NCBI RefSeq assembly: GCF_012910785.2 | Contig: NZ_WTVH02000008.1 | Coordinates: forward strand, 372,001-436,000 | Reading direction: 5' to 3' | Length of the DNA: 64,000 nucleotides | Source: Aromatoleum buckelii | Lineage (GTDB): Bacteria > Pseudomonadota > Gammaproteobacteria > Burkholderiales > Rhodocyclaceae | Shown: piece by piece, positions 1 through 8,693 of the stretch | Position numbering within the stretch: position 1 is the first letter of the stretch | Layout: the number at the start of each line of letters is the position of its first letter | Notes under the pieces: model-generated | Seen by the model: the letters and a program-made list of their open reading frames with translations, nothing else | Told to the model about the DNA's origin: nothing | The model's database searches: none | Translations under genes and position numbers: made by a program

Positions 1-174
1 CCACCCGAAGTGATCGCGACCGAAGCGAAGCGGGTGCTCGATGCGTTCGGCCCGCATCCCGGGCATGTGTTCAACCTCGGCCACGGCATCTCGCAGTTCA
101 CGCCTCCCGAGGCGGTATCGGTGCTCGTCGACACCGTGCATCAGCACAGCCGCAAATTGCGCGGCGGACGCTGA
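1..174 (+). CDS. hemE: Uroporphyrinogen decarboxylase, C-terminal end (partial)
   Basis: Only the last 57 codons are present, running in from the window edge to a TGA. The residues match the C-terminus of HemE, the cytoplasmic enzyme that decarboxylates uroporphyrinogen III to coproporphyrinogen III in haem synthesis. The recognisable part is the conserved [10 protein letters not shown] segment followed by [14 protein letters not shown], which packs against the active-site barrel. The active-site N-terminus lies outside the window. The gene precedes priA, an order that I recall from other betaproteobacteria near the atp operon. It ends 468 bp before the chosen priA start, so the two are probably not tightly coupled. 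Confidence 0.9.
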   Translation, partial: PPEVIATEAKRVLDAFGPHPGHVFNLGHGISQFTPPEAVSVLVDTVHQHSRKLRGGR

Positions 175-331
175 GCGCCATCGGAATCGCACCCTCCGCA
201 CGCCCGCCTGGTGCGCTGCTCCGGGCGGTTCGGCGCGGGGGAGCGACGAGTCTTCATGACGACGGAATCGGCCAGGCTGTCGGGCGTCGAGCCGCTGCTG
301 TCAAGAAGAAAATATTTAGAAACAGCTTGAC

Positions 332-340
332 TTATGCACA
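332..340 (+). promoter_or_regulatory. DnaA box TTATGCACA
   Basis: The nonamer is a perfect match to the TTATNCACA DnaA-binding consensus. It directly follows the A-rich stretch at 303-325, the arrangement of an AT-rich unwinding element beside DnaA boxes. A single nonamer can occur by chance, but this one lies 160 bp from a second, denser cluster. Confidence 0.5.
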
Positions 341-495
341 CTCCGCCGTTCCCGCGCAAAGCTGCACGACAAGCGTCCGCGATATTGCGCTGCAAGAATA
401 AGTCACTGAAAAACATGAAGAAAAAATTTGCTTACTGTTAGGGCAAAGTGACTGAATGGCTTGCTGCGTACCGGATTCAGGACGTTTCACCCAAG

Positions 496-530
496 CTGTT
501 CACAAAGTTATCCACAGAATATGTGGACAA
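496..530. promoter_or_regulatory. Cluster of three DnaA-box-like nonamers
   Basis: Three sites lie within 35 bp: CTGTTCACA at 496-504 (forward, one mismatch to the relaxed TTNTNCACA), TTATCCACA at 508-516 (forward, perfect), and TGTGGACAA at 522-530, which is TTGTCCACA on the reverse strand. The last two form a near-perfect inverted repeat with a 5-bp centre, a configuration common in proteobacterial origins. The distal end is 112 bp upstream of the priA start. Confidence 0.55.
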
Positions 531-642
531 GCCGATTAAGGGTTATCCGGTAGAAGGCGGCTGCAATTTTTTCACCCGCCACACGACTGCTTCGGCACGT
601 TTTCGACTGCACGAGAAAGACCCACGAAGGTATGAATCAGAC

Positions 643-2814
643 ATGCGGATCGTTCGCGTTTCCCTGCCGGTTCCTCTGCCGCAGCTCTTTGATTACACGT
701 CTGAAGATGCGACCGAAGGGGATGTCGGGCGTTGCGTCCGTGTGCCGTTCGGCCGCGGCGAGAAGAGTGGCGTCATTGTCGCGATTGCCGACGATTCCGC
801 GATCGATGCGGCGCGGCTGAAAGCGGTACGCCACGTCCAGCGCGAAGTCGCGCCCCTGCCACGCGACTGGCTCGAACTGGTCGCGTTCGTCGCGCGCTAT
901 TACCACGCGCCCCCGGGGGAAGTGATCGCGCTGGCGCTGCCGCCGGGCCTGCGCCGCGCGGACGCCGTGAGCGACCGCGAAGCGGATCCGCTGCTCGACG
1001 TCAGCGACGCAGGCCGCGCCGCTCTTTCGGCGCCGCGGCGGCCGAGCCGGGCGCTTGCGCTGCTGCGCGATCTGGTCGCGCTCGGTGTCGTGCGGCACAG
1101 TGTGGCCCGCGCGCTGCCGTCCGGGGACGCGCTCGCCGACGCGCTGCGCCGTGGCTGGATCGTCGGCGTGCGGCGCGCCAATCCCGCCGACGCCGCGGGC
1201 GAACTGCCGCAGCTGACGGCCGAGCAGGGCGCGGCGCTCGACGCCGTGCTTGCCGCCGGGCCGGGCTTCGTGCCGTGGCTACTGCAGGGCGTCACGGGCA
1301 GCGGCAAGACCGAAGTCTATCTGCGGCTGGCCGCGCGCACGCTCGAAGCCGGCCGCCAGGTGCTGATGCTGGTGCCGGAGATCGCGTTGACGCCGCAACT
1401 CGAAGCGCGCGTCGCCGGCCGCTTCCCGTCGGCAACCGTGATCAGCCTGCATTCGGGGCTCGCCCCGGGGGCGCGCTCACGCGGCTTCGTGCAGGCGCTC
1501 GAGGGCCATGCCGACATCGTGCTCGGCACGCGCCTGGCAGTGTTCGCCGCGCTGCCGCGGCTGGGGCTGATCCTCGTCGACGAGGAGCACGATGCGTCGT
1601 ACAAGCAGCAGGAAGGCGTGCGCTATTCGGCCCGCGACGTCGCCGTGTGGCGCGCGCGGCAACGCGACGTGCCGATCGTGCTCGGCTCGGCGACGCCGTC
1701 GCTCGAAAGCTGGCAGCACGCGCGTGCCGGGCGCTACCGCAGCCTGCGCCTGTCCGCGCGCGCGGTGGCGAGCACGCTGCCGGCCGTACGGCGCATCGAC
1801 ACGCGGCGCGTGCGCCTCGACGAGGGCCTCAGTCCGGCGCTGCAGGCGGCGATCGGCGAGCGCCTCGCGCGCGGCGAGCAGAGCCTCGTGTTCATCAACC
1901 GCCGCGGCTACGCGCCGGTGCTGTCGTGCCCGTCCTGCAGCTGGGTCAGCCCGTGCCCGCACTGCTCGGCGAACCTCGTTGTGCATCTCGCCGACCGGCG
2001 GCTGCGCTGCCACCACTGCGGCTGCGACAGCGTGATCCCGCGCGTCTGTCCGGTGTGCGGCAACCAGGACATCCAGCCGTTCGGCCGCGGCACTCAGCGC
2101 ATCGAGGCGCGGCTGGTCGAGCTTTTTCCCGACGCCCGCGTACTGCGCGTCGATCGGGACTCGGCGCGCACGCGAAAGCAGTGGGAGGCGATGCTCGCGA
2201 CGATCGCCGCCGGCGAGGCCGACATCCTCGTCGGCACGCAGATGATGGCGAAAGGACATGATTTTGCGCAGCTCACGCTGGTCGGCGTGGTCGGCGCCGA
2301 CGCCTCGCTGCACGCGGCCGACTTCCGCGCGCCGGAACGCCTGTTCCAGCAGCTGATGCAGGTCGGCGGGCGTGCCGGCCGGGCGCACCTGCCTGGCGAA
2401 GTGCTGATTCAGACCGAATACCCGGAACATCCGCTGTACCGCTGTCTGGTGCGCCACGACTTCGACGCCTTTGCCGCGCGTGCGCTCGACGAGCGCCGCC
2501 AGGCGGGGTTCCCGCCCTTCACCCATCAGGCGATGCTGCGCGCCGACGCGCCGGCGCTCGACGACGCGATGAAGTTCCTCGCCCATGCCCGCCGCCTCGC
2601 CCAGGACAGTGCGCCCGAAGGGCTGCAGGTGTTCGACGTGGTGCCGATGCGCATGACCCGCCTCGCGCGCCGCGAGCGCGCGCAGCTGCTCGTCGAGGCC
2701 GGGGAACGGGCGCTGCTGCAGGAATTCGTCGGGCGCTGGATCGCCGTGCTGCGCGCCCAGCGGCTGCCGCGCGACTTGCGCTGGCAGCTCGATGTCGATC
2801 CGCTGGAAGTTTGA
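643..2814 (+). CDS. priA: Primosomal replication restart helicase PriA
   Basis: A 723-residue protein, close to the 732 residues of the E. coli enzyme. PriA is a 3'-5' superfamily 2 helicase that recognises abandoned forks and reloads the replisome through PriB, DnaT and DnaC. Seen here: the N-terminal DNA-binding start MRIVRVSLPVPLPQLFDY, Walker A GVTGSGKTEVYLR, a Walker B/DEAH-like DEEHD, and the zinc-binding region with eight cysteines (CPSCSW, CPHC, CHHCG, CPVCG). The ATG at 643 is chosen because homology begins exactly there and GAAGG lies upstream. The reading frame is open back to 448, but the extra 65 residues resemble nothing and cover the DnaA-box cluster. It converges with the carbonic anhydrase gene. 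Confidence 0.96.
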   Translation: MRIVRVSLPVPLPQLFDYTSEDATEGDVGRCVRVPFGRGEKSGVIVAIADDSAIDAARLKAVRHVQREVAPLPRDWLELVAFVARYYHAPPGEVIALALPPGLRRADAVSDREADPLLDVSDAGRAALSAPRRPSRALALLRDLVALGVVRHSVARALPSGDALADALRRGWIVGVRRANPADAAGELPQLTAEQGAALDAVLAAGPGFVPWLLQGVTGSGKTEVYLRLAARTLEAGRQVLMLVPEIALTPQLEARVAGRFPSATVISLHSGLAPGARSRGFVQALEGHADIVLGTRLAVFAALPRLGLILVDEEHDASYKQQEGVRYSARDVAVWRARQRDVPIVLGSATPSLESWQHARAGRYRSLRLSARAVASTLPAVRRIDTRRVRLDEGLSPALQAAIGERLARGEQSLVFINRRGYAPVLSCPSCSWVSPCPHCSANLVVHLADRRLRCHHCGCDSVIPRVCPVCGNQDIQPFGRGTQRIEARLVELFPDARVLRVDRDSARTRKQWEAMLATIAAGEADILVGTQMMAKGHDFAQLTLVGVVGADASLHAADFRAPERLFQQLMQVGGRAGRAHLPGEVLIQTEYPEHPLYRCLVRHDFDAFAARALDERRQAGFPPFTHQAMLRADAPALDDAMKFLAHARRLAQDSAPEGLQVFDVVPMRMTRLARRERAQLLVEAGERALLQEFVGRWIAVLRAQRLPRDLRWQLDVDPLEV

Positions 2815-2823
2815 GAGCCCCCA

Positions 2824-2891
2824 GGAAACGGCTTTGCCGTTTCCGCCCCCCGAGGGGGACAAGAAAACCTGGGGGGCCCTGCGTTTTCTTG
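2824..2891. repeat. Intergenic triple-hairpin element between convergent genes
   Basis: Three adjacent inverted repeats fill the gap between priA and can. They are a 9-bp stem GGAAACGGC/GCCGTTTCC with a TTT loop (2824-2844), a C-run/G-run pair with a GA loop (2846-2858), and a 9-bp stem CAAGAAAAC/GTTTTCTTG around a GGGGGGCCC core (2860-2891). There is no T-tract typical of an intrinsic terminator. The layout looks like a dispersed palindromic element (REP/BIME type) that may double as a bidirectional terminator for the two converging genes. Whether it recurs in the genome cannot be seen here. Confidence 0.55.
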
Positions 2892-2909
2892 AGAGCCGCC
2901 GTCCGGCCC

Positions 2910-3566
2910 TCAGCGCAGATTCGTGGGCAGTGCGCTCACCGCGTCGCGATAGCGCTCCAGCGCTTCGCCGCGCGACGCCGCGCTGACGCCGAGGTCGCGC
3001 ACCAGTCCGTCGCACAGGCCGTAGCACCAGCCGTGGAGCATCACCGGTTGGCCGCGTTCCCACGCTTCGCGCAGCACCGAAGTCTGGCTGATATTGACGA
3101 CCTGCTGCATCACGTTGAGCTCGCACAGCTGGTTGATGCGCTGCAGCGGATCCTCGATCGCCGTCAGCATCGTCTCGTGCAGGTCGCGCACGTCCTGCAC
3201 ATGGCGCAGCCAGTTGTCGATCAGGCCGAGCCGGCTGTTGTTGAGCGCCGCACCCACGCCGCCGCAGCCATAGTGGCCGACGACGAGGACGTGCTTGACC
3301 TGCAGGACGTCGACGGCGTACTGGATCACCGACAGCGCGTTGAGATCGGTATGGACGATGACGTTTGCGACGTTGCGGTGGACGAAGACCTCGCCCGGTG
3401 CGAGGCCGATGATCTGGTTGGCCGGCACCCGGCTGTCGGAGCAGCCGATCCACAGGTATTGCGGCGACTGCTGGTTTGCGAGGCGGCGGAAATAGGCGGG
3501 ATCCTCGCCACGAATGCGCTCGGACCAGTTGCGGTTGTTGGTGAACAGCTGATCGATTTCGTGCAT
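2910..3566 (-). CDS. can: Beta-class carbonic anhydrase
   Basis: A 218-residue zinc enzyme interconverting CO2 and bicarbonate in the cytoplasm, supplying bicarbonate to carboxylases. The zinc ligands are C42, H98 and C101 in GCSDSRVP and HYGCGGVG, with the D44/R46 catalytic dyad; the numbering is the same as in E. coli Can. The ATG at 3566 gives a start (MHEIDQLFTNN) matching the family, whereas the longer open frame runs back into the upstream glycosylase gene. It begins 22 bp after the SMUG1-like gene stops, so it is probably the last gene of a three-gene unit. Confidence 0.94.
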   Translation of the reverse strand: MHEIDQLFTNNRNWSERIRGEDPAYFRRLANQQSPQYLWIGCSDSRVPANQIIGLAPGEVFVHRNVANVIVHTDLNALSVIQYAVDVLQVKHVLVVGHYGCGGVGAALNNSRLGLIDNWLRHVQDVRDLHETMLTAIEDPLQRINQLCELNVMQQVVNISQTSVLREAWERGQPVMLHGWCYGLCDGLVRDLGVSAASRGEALERYRDAVSALPTNLR

Positions 3567-3588
3567 CGTTTCTTCTCGGCAGTGATGA

Positions 3589-4320
3589 TTAGGGAGTCCA
3601 GATGTCGAGTGCTTCGAGCTGGCGGGTCGCCGCTTCGGCCCAGCCGCGGTTCGCGGCCGGATTGGCCGGGCTCGGGTGGAGGATGCGCGCAACCCGCAGC
3701 GCACGCCCGGCGAGCACCTCCGCGGCACGGTTTTCCGCCCAGGCGCCGACGCCGACCACCCATTCGGGTTCCAGGGTATCGACGACGCGGCGCAAGTGGT
3801 CGTCGCAGGCCGTCAGCAGTGGCCCGGATTCGGCGGGGGGAAGCTTGTCCGGCGTGAGGTTGCGACCTTCGGCGAAAAACGCCAGCGGACAATAGTTGGC
3901 GACGAAGTGGCTCGCGAAGAACACTTCCGGCGTGCCGAAGCGTTCGCGGAACAGTCCCCACAGGCGGCGGCCGCTGACTTCCGAGCGCGGGCACGCGAAG
4001 CCTACGATCGGACGCTTCGGGTTTTCCACCGCCGGTTTGCTGACCGGGCCGGCCAGCCCGAGCCAGTCGCGCACCGCCGCAACTTCGCCGAACGGCACGC
4101 CGGTCTGGGTCATGCCGAACGGGCCCGGATTCATGCCGATGAACAGCACCCGCTTGGGCCCGGCGCCGTAGCGGCGCAGGTAATTCTCGTGGATCGTCCA
4201 CGCGTAGTCGAGCGGGTTGTAGACGTGGCTGACGGGGGGCGCGAAGCGCATGCCGTCGACTTCCCGGGCCAAGGCGCGGGCAGCGGCGATCAGGGCGCGG
4301 ACGGAAGGGTCGGTCGTCAT
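3589..4320 (-). CDS. SMUG1-type uracil-DNA glycosylase
   Basis: A 243-residue protein of the uracil-DNA glycosylase superfamily, SMUG1 branch (single-strand-selective monofunctional glycosylase). It should remove uracil and oxidised pyrimidines from DNA as the first step of base-excision repair. The diagnostic GMNPGPFGMTQTGVPFGEV is almost identical to the vertebrate SMUG1 motif, with catalytic Asn at residue 64. The second motif, HPSPANPAANRGW near the C-terminus, supplies the catalytic His. The ATG at 4320 is used because the preceding frame residues are basic filler. It starts 13 bp after the upstream permease gene and is probably co-transcribed with it and with can. Confidence 0.87.
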   Translation of the reverse strand: MTTDPSVRALIAAARALAREVDGMRFAPPVSHVYNPLDYAWTIHENYLRRYGAGPKRVLFIGMNPGPFGMTQTGVPFGEVAAVRDWLGLAGPVSKPAVENPKRPIVGFACPRSEVSGRRLWGLFRERFGTPEVFFASHFVANYCPLAFFAEGRNLTPDKLPPAESGPLLTACDDHLRRVVDTLEPEWVVGVGAWAENRAAEVLAGRALRVARILHPSPANPAANRGWAEAATRQLEALDIWTP

Positions 4321-4333
4321 GGCGTGTGGTCTG

Positions 4334-5629
4334 TCAGGCGCGGCCCGGCATCGCGGCGACCGCTTTCGCTTCGCCGTTCCACGGCGCAATCTTCAACAGC
4401 AGCAACATGCCCGGAATGGCGAGGAAGAAGCATGTCCAGAAAAAATCGTACCAGCCCATGCGCTCGACGAGCCAGCCGGCCGATGCGTTGATGAACGTGC
4501 GCGGCATCGCCATCAGGCTCGTGAACAGCGCAAGCTGCGTCGCAGTGTAGGCGGGATGCGTCGTGCGCGCCATGTACGCGACGAACGCGGTCGTGCCGAG
4601 GCCGACGCCGATCGCTTCGCCGCCGATGACGATCGCGAGCACTGCGAGGCGGCCCGCATCCGACGGCATCGGCCCGAGCCACGCGAGCCAAACGAAGCCG
4701 AGGATCGTGACGACCTGCACGAGGCCGAACAGCCACAGCGCGCGGTTGATGCCGAGCCGCAGCATCCACAGCCCGCCGAGGATGCCGCCGATCACCGACG
4801 GCCACAGGCCGGCATTCTTCGCGACGATGCCGATGTCGGTCTTGCTGTAGCCCATGTCGAGATAGAACGGCGTCGCGAGCGCAGTGCACAGCGAGTCGCC
4901 GAGCTTGTAGAGGAACAGGAACGCGAGCACGAGCAGCGCCGAACGCAGGCCGTGGCGGCCGAAGAACTCGCGGAACGGCTCGACGACCGCCGCGCGCAGC
5001 GTGCGCGGCGTGCCCACGGCTTCGCGCGGCTCGTTCGAGAAGATCGTCATCGCGACGCCCGGCAGCATGAAAAGCGCAGTGATCACGAACACCGGACCCC
5101 ACGCGAGGTGGTCGGCAAGGATCAGCGACAGCGAGCCGGGCACGAGCCCGGCGACGCGGTACGCGTTCACGTGGATCGCGTTGCCGAGGCCGAGCTCGAT
5201 CTCGGGGAGGATTTCGCGCCGGAACGCGTCGAGCGCGATGTCCTGCGTCGCCGACAGCAGCGCGATCGCCGCGGTCAGCCCGACGACGAGACCGAGGTCG
5301 GTGACGGGCGACAGCTGCCCGAGCCACGCGATCGCGGCGACCAGCCCGAGCTGCGACACCAGCATCCAGCCGCGCCGTCGGCCCAGCCACGGCAGGATGC
5401 CGAAGCGGTCGAGCAGCGGTGCCCACAGGAACTTCCAGGTGTAGGGGAACTGGATCAGCGCGAACGCGCCGATCGCTTTCAGCGACAGGCCTTCGGTCTT
5501 CAGCCAGGCCGGCACGAGGTTCAGCAGCAGATACAGCGGCAGCCCCGACGCGAAGCCGGTGAAAATGCAGATCAGCATGCGGCGGTTCAACAGGACTTCG
5601 AGCCAGGCGGGGCGGCGCAATTCGGACAC
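4334..5629 (-). CDS. ampG: AmpG-like muropeptide permease (MFS)
   Basis: A 431-residue, roughly 12-helix inner-membrane transporter of the major facilitator superfamily, AmpG group. AmpG imports GlcNAc-anhydroMurNAc muropeptides for cell-wall recycling and, in organisms with AmpR/AmpC, for beta-lactamase induction. Family marks are LNRRMLICIFTGFASGLPLY at the N-terminus and SATQDIALDAFRREILP in the middle, the AmpG signature. It is shorter than E. coli AmpG (491), which has two extra helices. It heads a reverse-strand unit with the SMUG1-like and carbonic anhydrase genes. No ampR or ampC gene is nearby. Confidence 0.86.
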   Translation of the reverse strand: MSELRRPAWLEVLLNRRMLICIFTGFASGLPLYLLLNLVPAWLKTEGLSLKAIGAFALIQFPYTWKFLWAPLLDRFGILPWLGRRRGWMLVSQLGLVAAIAWLGQLSPVTDLGLVVGLTAAIALLSATQDIALDAFRREILPEIELGLGNAIHVNAYRVAGLVPGSLSLILADHLAWGPVFVITALFMLPGVAMTIFSNEPREAVGTPRTLRAAVVEPFREFFGRHGLRSALLVLAFLFLYKLGDSLCTALATPFYLDMGYSKTDIGIVAKNAGLWPSVIGGILGGLWMLRLGINRALWLFGLVQVVTILGFVWLAWLGPMPSDAGRLAVLAIVIGGEAIGVGLGTTAFVAYMARTTHPAYTATQLALFTSLMAMPRTFINASAGWLVERMGWYDFFWTCFFLAIPGMLLLLKIAPWNGEAKAVAAMPGRA

Positions 5630-5719
5630 GAGGGGACACTCGGCGAGGGGTGGCGGGCATTATCCCAGATTGCGCCCGGTGATCCGCGTTGCCGTCGAGG
5701 AAGGTGACGACCGAGACCG

Positions 5720-8107
5720 TCAGGCCGTCCGCCACACGCTGCGCAGCGAGTTTTCCACGACGTCCGCAGTCACCGGGCGGCTGAAATGGAAACCCTGCAA
5801 CTCGTCGCAGCCGAGTTCGCGCAGGCGCGCGACTTGGACCGCGGATTCGACCCCTTCGGCGATCACCGAAAGCCCGAGGTTGTGCGCGAGCGACACGGCC
5901 GCGGCGACGATCATCGCGTCGTTCGCGTCGTGCTCGATGTCGGACACGAAGGAGCGGTCGATTTTCAGGTGGTCGAGCGGGAACAGCTTGAGATAGGACA
6001 GCGACGAGTGCCCGGTGCCGAAATCGTCGATCGCGATGCGCACGCCGAGATCCTTCAGCGCCTGCAGCAGCGCGACCGCTTCGCCCGGGTTGTCCATGAC
6101 GGCGCTTTCGGTGATTTCGAGTTCCAGCAGTCCGGGGCGCAGGCCGTTCGCGGCGAGCGTTGTCGACACCGTGTCGACGAGGCATTTTTCGCGCAGCTGG
6201 CGCACCGACAGGTTGACCGAGATGCGCACCTCCGGCAGCCCGGCGTCGAGCCACTGCCGCGCCTGCCGGCAGGCCTCGCGAAGAACCCACGTGCCGATCT
6301 CGACGATGACGCCGGTTTCCTCGGCCAGCGGGATGAAGCGCAGCGGCGCGATCAGCCCGTCCTGCGGGTGACGCCACCGCACCAGCGCTTCCAGCCCGGT
6401 GAGGTGCCCGTGGCGCGAGTCGAACTGGGGCTGGTACCACAGCTCGAATTCGCCGCGTGCGACAGCGCCGCGCAGCTTGCGCTCGAGATCCAGCCGCGCG
6501 GTCGCGGCGCGGTTCATCTCGTCGGTGTAGAACTGGAACTTCGCGCGTCCCGCGGCTTTGGCGTGATACATCGCGGTGTCGGCGTTGCGCATCAGCGCCG
6601 CCGGGTCTGCGCTGTCGTCGGGAAACAGGCTGATGCCGATCGACGGCGTCGTGTGAAGCTCGGTCGCTTCGACGCAATACGGCGCGGAGAGCTGCGCGAG
6701 CAGCTTCGCCGCGACGTGCGTGACGTCGTGGGCGCCGCCGATGCCTTGCAGCACGACGACGAATTCGTCGCCGCCGAGACGCGCGACGGTATCCGTTTCG
6801 CGCACCGCCTCGCGCAGGCGCCGCGCGACCTGCTTCAGCAGTTCGTCCCCGACCGGATGGCCGAGGGAGTCGTTGATGTGCTTGAAACGATCCAGATCGA
6901 GGAACATCACCGCCAGCCGCTGCCCGTTGCGCCGCGCCTCGGCGACCGACAGCTGCAGTCGGGCGGTCAGCGAGAAGCGGTTGGCGAGGCCGGTCAGCGT
7001 GTCGTGGTAGGCCAGATGCTGGATATCCGCCTCGGCGCGCTTGCGGGCGGTGATGTCCGAAAAAATCGCGATGAAATGCGTGATCTCCCGCGTCTTGGGA
7101 TCGCGCACGCCGTTGATCATCAACGTGCGCGGATAGCGCTGCCCGTCGCCGCGCAGGCCTGTCGTTTCTCCGGACCACGAACCGTGCGCGCTGACGATCG
7201 CCCATACGGTGCGGGAATCGGGCCCGCCTGCGCCCTCGCCCTCCTCGCCATGGTCGCTGCCGGGGCGAAAGCAGGTGCCTTGTGCGGCCGCTGCTGCGAT
7301 CCCGGTGATCTGGGTGTAGGCAGGGTTGACCGAAACGATGCGATGGCCGAGGTCGGTGATGACGATCGCGTCGGGGCTGTTCTCGAACACCTTGTCCGCG
7401 AGCTGGAGGCGCTCCTCGTCCCGCTTGCGGGCGGTGATGTCGGCATAGGTCGTGACGAAGCCGCCCTGCGGCAGCGGCTGACCCTGGACGAGCAGCACCG
7501 TGCCGTCGCGCCGACGGCGCTCGAAGCTGTGTGGCGCCGGCTGAAGCGCGCGGGCGAGAAGATCCGCGACGATCTGTTCCGGGTCGCCAGGGCCGTACTC
7601 GCCGCGCGCGGCGTTATAGCGGAACAGCGTCTCGAGCGACGGCAGGCTCCCGGCGAACAGGTCCGGCGGGAAATCGAGCAAACGCTTGAATTCCTCGTTG
7701 CACGCGACGAGCTGCAGCTCGTGGTCGACGAGCGACACGGCGCACGGAATGTTGTCGAGGATCGTCTGCAGCATCGCCGCCCGCTGCACCAGTTCATTTT
7801 CGCCGGAATGGTGTGCGGCGATGCCGGCATCGCTTGTCATGAAGGTGCCCGCCCCGGCCGCGCTGGAAAGCTGCCCGGCAGCGAGCGCCTGGCGGCGGCG
7901 ACGGTAACGGCGATAGATCGGCCGTCCACCGGCGAGCAGCACCGCCAGCGTCAGCATTCCGGCGCCGAAACCGGCAGTCGCCGGCGCGGGAGCCTCCAGG
8001 GCATCGCTCGCCCCGGCAGCTGCGCCCGAGGCGAGCGCGAGACCGGCTGGTGCAGCGAGGACGACGGAAAATGCGAGCGAAAGGAGAACCGTCTTGTGCG
8101 AAAACAT
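5720..8107 (-). CDS. PAS-PAS-GGDEF-EAL c-di-GMP signalling protein
   Basis: A 795-residue membrane-anchored cyclic-di-GMP enzyme. The N-terminus is a hydrophobic signal segment (about residues 5-28), followed by a transmembrane stretch near 42-58 and a basic RRYRRRRQ patch. Two PAS domains follow, then GGDEF, then EAL to the end. Both catalytic motifs look intact: ARLGGDEF with an RETD inhibitory site five residues upstream, and LEALVRW plus [10 protein letters not shown] in the EAL domain. It may therefore make or degrade c-di-GMP, or be switched between the two by its PAS domains. It is monocistronic on the reverse strand, with no partner receptor adjacent. Confidence 0.92.
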   Translation of the reverse strand: MFSHKTVLLSLAFSVVLAAPAGLALASGAAAGASDALEAPAPATAGFGAGMLTLAVLLAGGRPIYRRYRRRRQALAAGQLSSAAGAGTFMTSDAGIAAHHSGENELVQRAAMLQTILDNIPCAVSLVDHELQLVACNEEFKRLLDFPPDLFAGSLPSLETLFRYNAARGEYGPGDPEQIVADLLARALQPAPHSFERRRRDGTVLLVQGQPLPQGGFVTTYADITARKRDEERLQLADKVFENSPDAIVITDLGHRIVSVNPAYTQITGIAAAAAQGTCFRPGSDHGEEGEGAGGPDSRTVWAIVSAHGSWSGETTGLRGDGQRYPRTLMINGVRDPKTREITHFIAIFSDITARKRAEADIQHLAYHDTLTGLANRFSLTARLQLSVAEARRNGQRLAVMFLDLDRFKHINDSLGHPVGDELLKQVARRLREAVRETDTVARLGGDEFVVVLQGIGGAHDVTHVAAKLLAQLSAPYCVEATELHTTPSIGISLFPDDSADPAALMRNADTAMYHAKAAGRAKFQFYTDEMNRAATARLDLERKLRGAVARGEFELWYQPQFDSRHGHLTGLEALVRWRHPQDGLIAPLRFIPLAEETGVIVEIGTWVLREACRQARQWLDAGLPEVRISVNLSVRQLREKCLVDTVSTTLAANGLRPGLLELEITESAVMDNPGEAVALLQALKDLGVRIAIDDFGTGHSSLSYLKLFPLDHLKIDRSFVSDIEHDANDAMIVAAAVSLAHNLGLSVIAEGVESAVQVARLRELGCDELQGFHFSRPVTADVVENSLRSVWRTA

Positions 8108-8184
8108 GCCAGCAGGTTATGAGCGGTTGGGAGTGTTGCCATCCGGAGCCCATCCGCGCAGGACCAGCCCAGTCTGGGGCGATT

Positions 8185-8211
8185 CTGACAGCCAGTTTCC
8201 AGGCTTACAAT
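8185..8211 (+). promoter_or_regulatory. Possible sigma-70 promoter for the 105-residue gene
   Basis: CTGACA (five of six to TTGACA) is followed after 15 bp by TACAAT, a good -10. The spacer is shorter than the optimal 17 bp. The predicted start would leave an untranslated leader of about 100 bases before the gene at 8321. Confidence 0.3.
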
Positions 8212-8320
8212 CTTGCACTGCAACGATACGCCCGCGTATGGGCTTGTCGGCGCCGCCACGGCACCCGAGAATGGGCGTTCGTGGCAATCCAATTAATAAC
8301 CACTGGGAAGGGAGACGAAC

Positions 8321-8638
8321 ATGAGCCAGCACGTCCTTGTATCGTTCGGCGCGGGACGCGAATACGAATTCACGGTGCACGAAGCCGACACGGCGGGCCT
8401 GACGAAGGATCAGGCGCGTGCCTGGCTGTCGCACGAGTTCGAGACGCTCGAATGCACGCCGTCGAACCCGATGGGGAAGATTCTTGCGCTCGACATGATC
8501 CTCAACGTCGCGAAATACGGCGGTGAGGAGCGATTCAGGCAGGCCGGCGAGTGGGCGCGGCGCTTCGCGGCAGTCACCGCGGTCGCGCTCGGGCGCCCGG
8601 TGCTGAAAGTGGATGTCGCGAACTTCGTCGTCGGTTGA
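8321..8638 (+). CDS. Small conserved-looking protein of unknown function
   Basis: A 105-residue soluble protein that I do not recognise. It has no signal peptide or membrane segment. It contains a FGAGREYEFTVHEAD segment, a run predicted as helices (AGLTKDQARAWLSHEFETLE), and a hydrophobic ALDMILNVAKYGGEERF region. It ends in KVDVANFVVG. The start is well supported by AAGGGAG eight bases before the ATG. Codon use is like that of the neighbours, so it is a real gene rather than noise. It is convergent with metW and seems to be transcribed alone. Confidence 0.75.
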   Translation: MSQHVLVSFGAGREYEFTVHEADTAGLTKDQARAWLSHEFETLECTPSNPMGKILALDMILNVAKYGGEERFRQAGEWARRFAAVTAVALGRPVLKVDVANFVVG

Positions 8639-8649
8639 GCTCTCGTAGT

Positions 8650-8688
8650 CCGCCGTAGCGGCCGCGCAGTACGGCGGCCCGTTGCGGG
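8650..8688. terminator. Bidirectional hairpin pair between convergent genes
   Basis: An 8-bp perfect stem CCGCCGTA/TACGGCGG (8650-8677) is followed by a small CCCG/CGGG hairpin. It sits exactly between the ends of the unknown small gene and metW. No T-run follows on either strand, so it may act as an RNA 3'-end stabiliser or a Rho-assisted terminator. Confidence 0.4.
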
Positions 8689-8693
8689 CCGGG

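Larger units (their letters stand above)
175..642. other. AT-rich hemE-priA spacer with DnaA-box-like sites
   Basis: This 468-bp stretch has no convincing gene. The first 70 bases are GC-rich like the neighbours. From about 300 to 450 the sequence becomes strikingly A/T-rich, with A-runs near 305-320 and 408-430. Around this lie a perfect TTATNCACA box and a second cluster of three boxes. An open frame upstream of the priA start (from 448) has no family resemblance and spans the boxes, so it is treated as non-coding. Candidate roles are a replication origin, a DnaA-controlled priA promoter, or a DnaA-titrating site. Confidence 0.6.

Noticed and set aside
448-642. A 65-residue N-terminal extension of PriA
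   Set aside because: Homology starts at the ATG at 643, the extension resembles no PriA, and its DNA holds the DnaA-box cluster.
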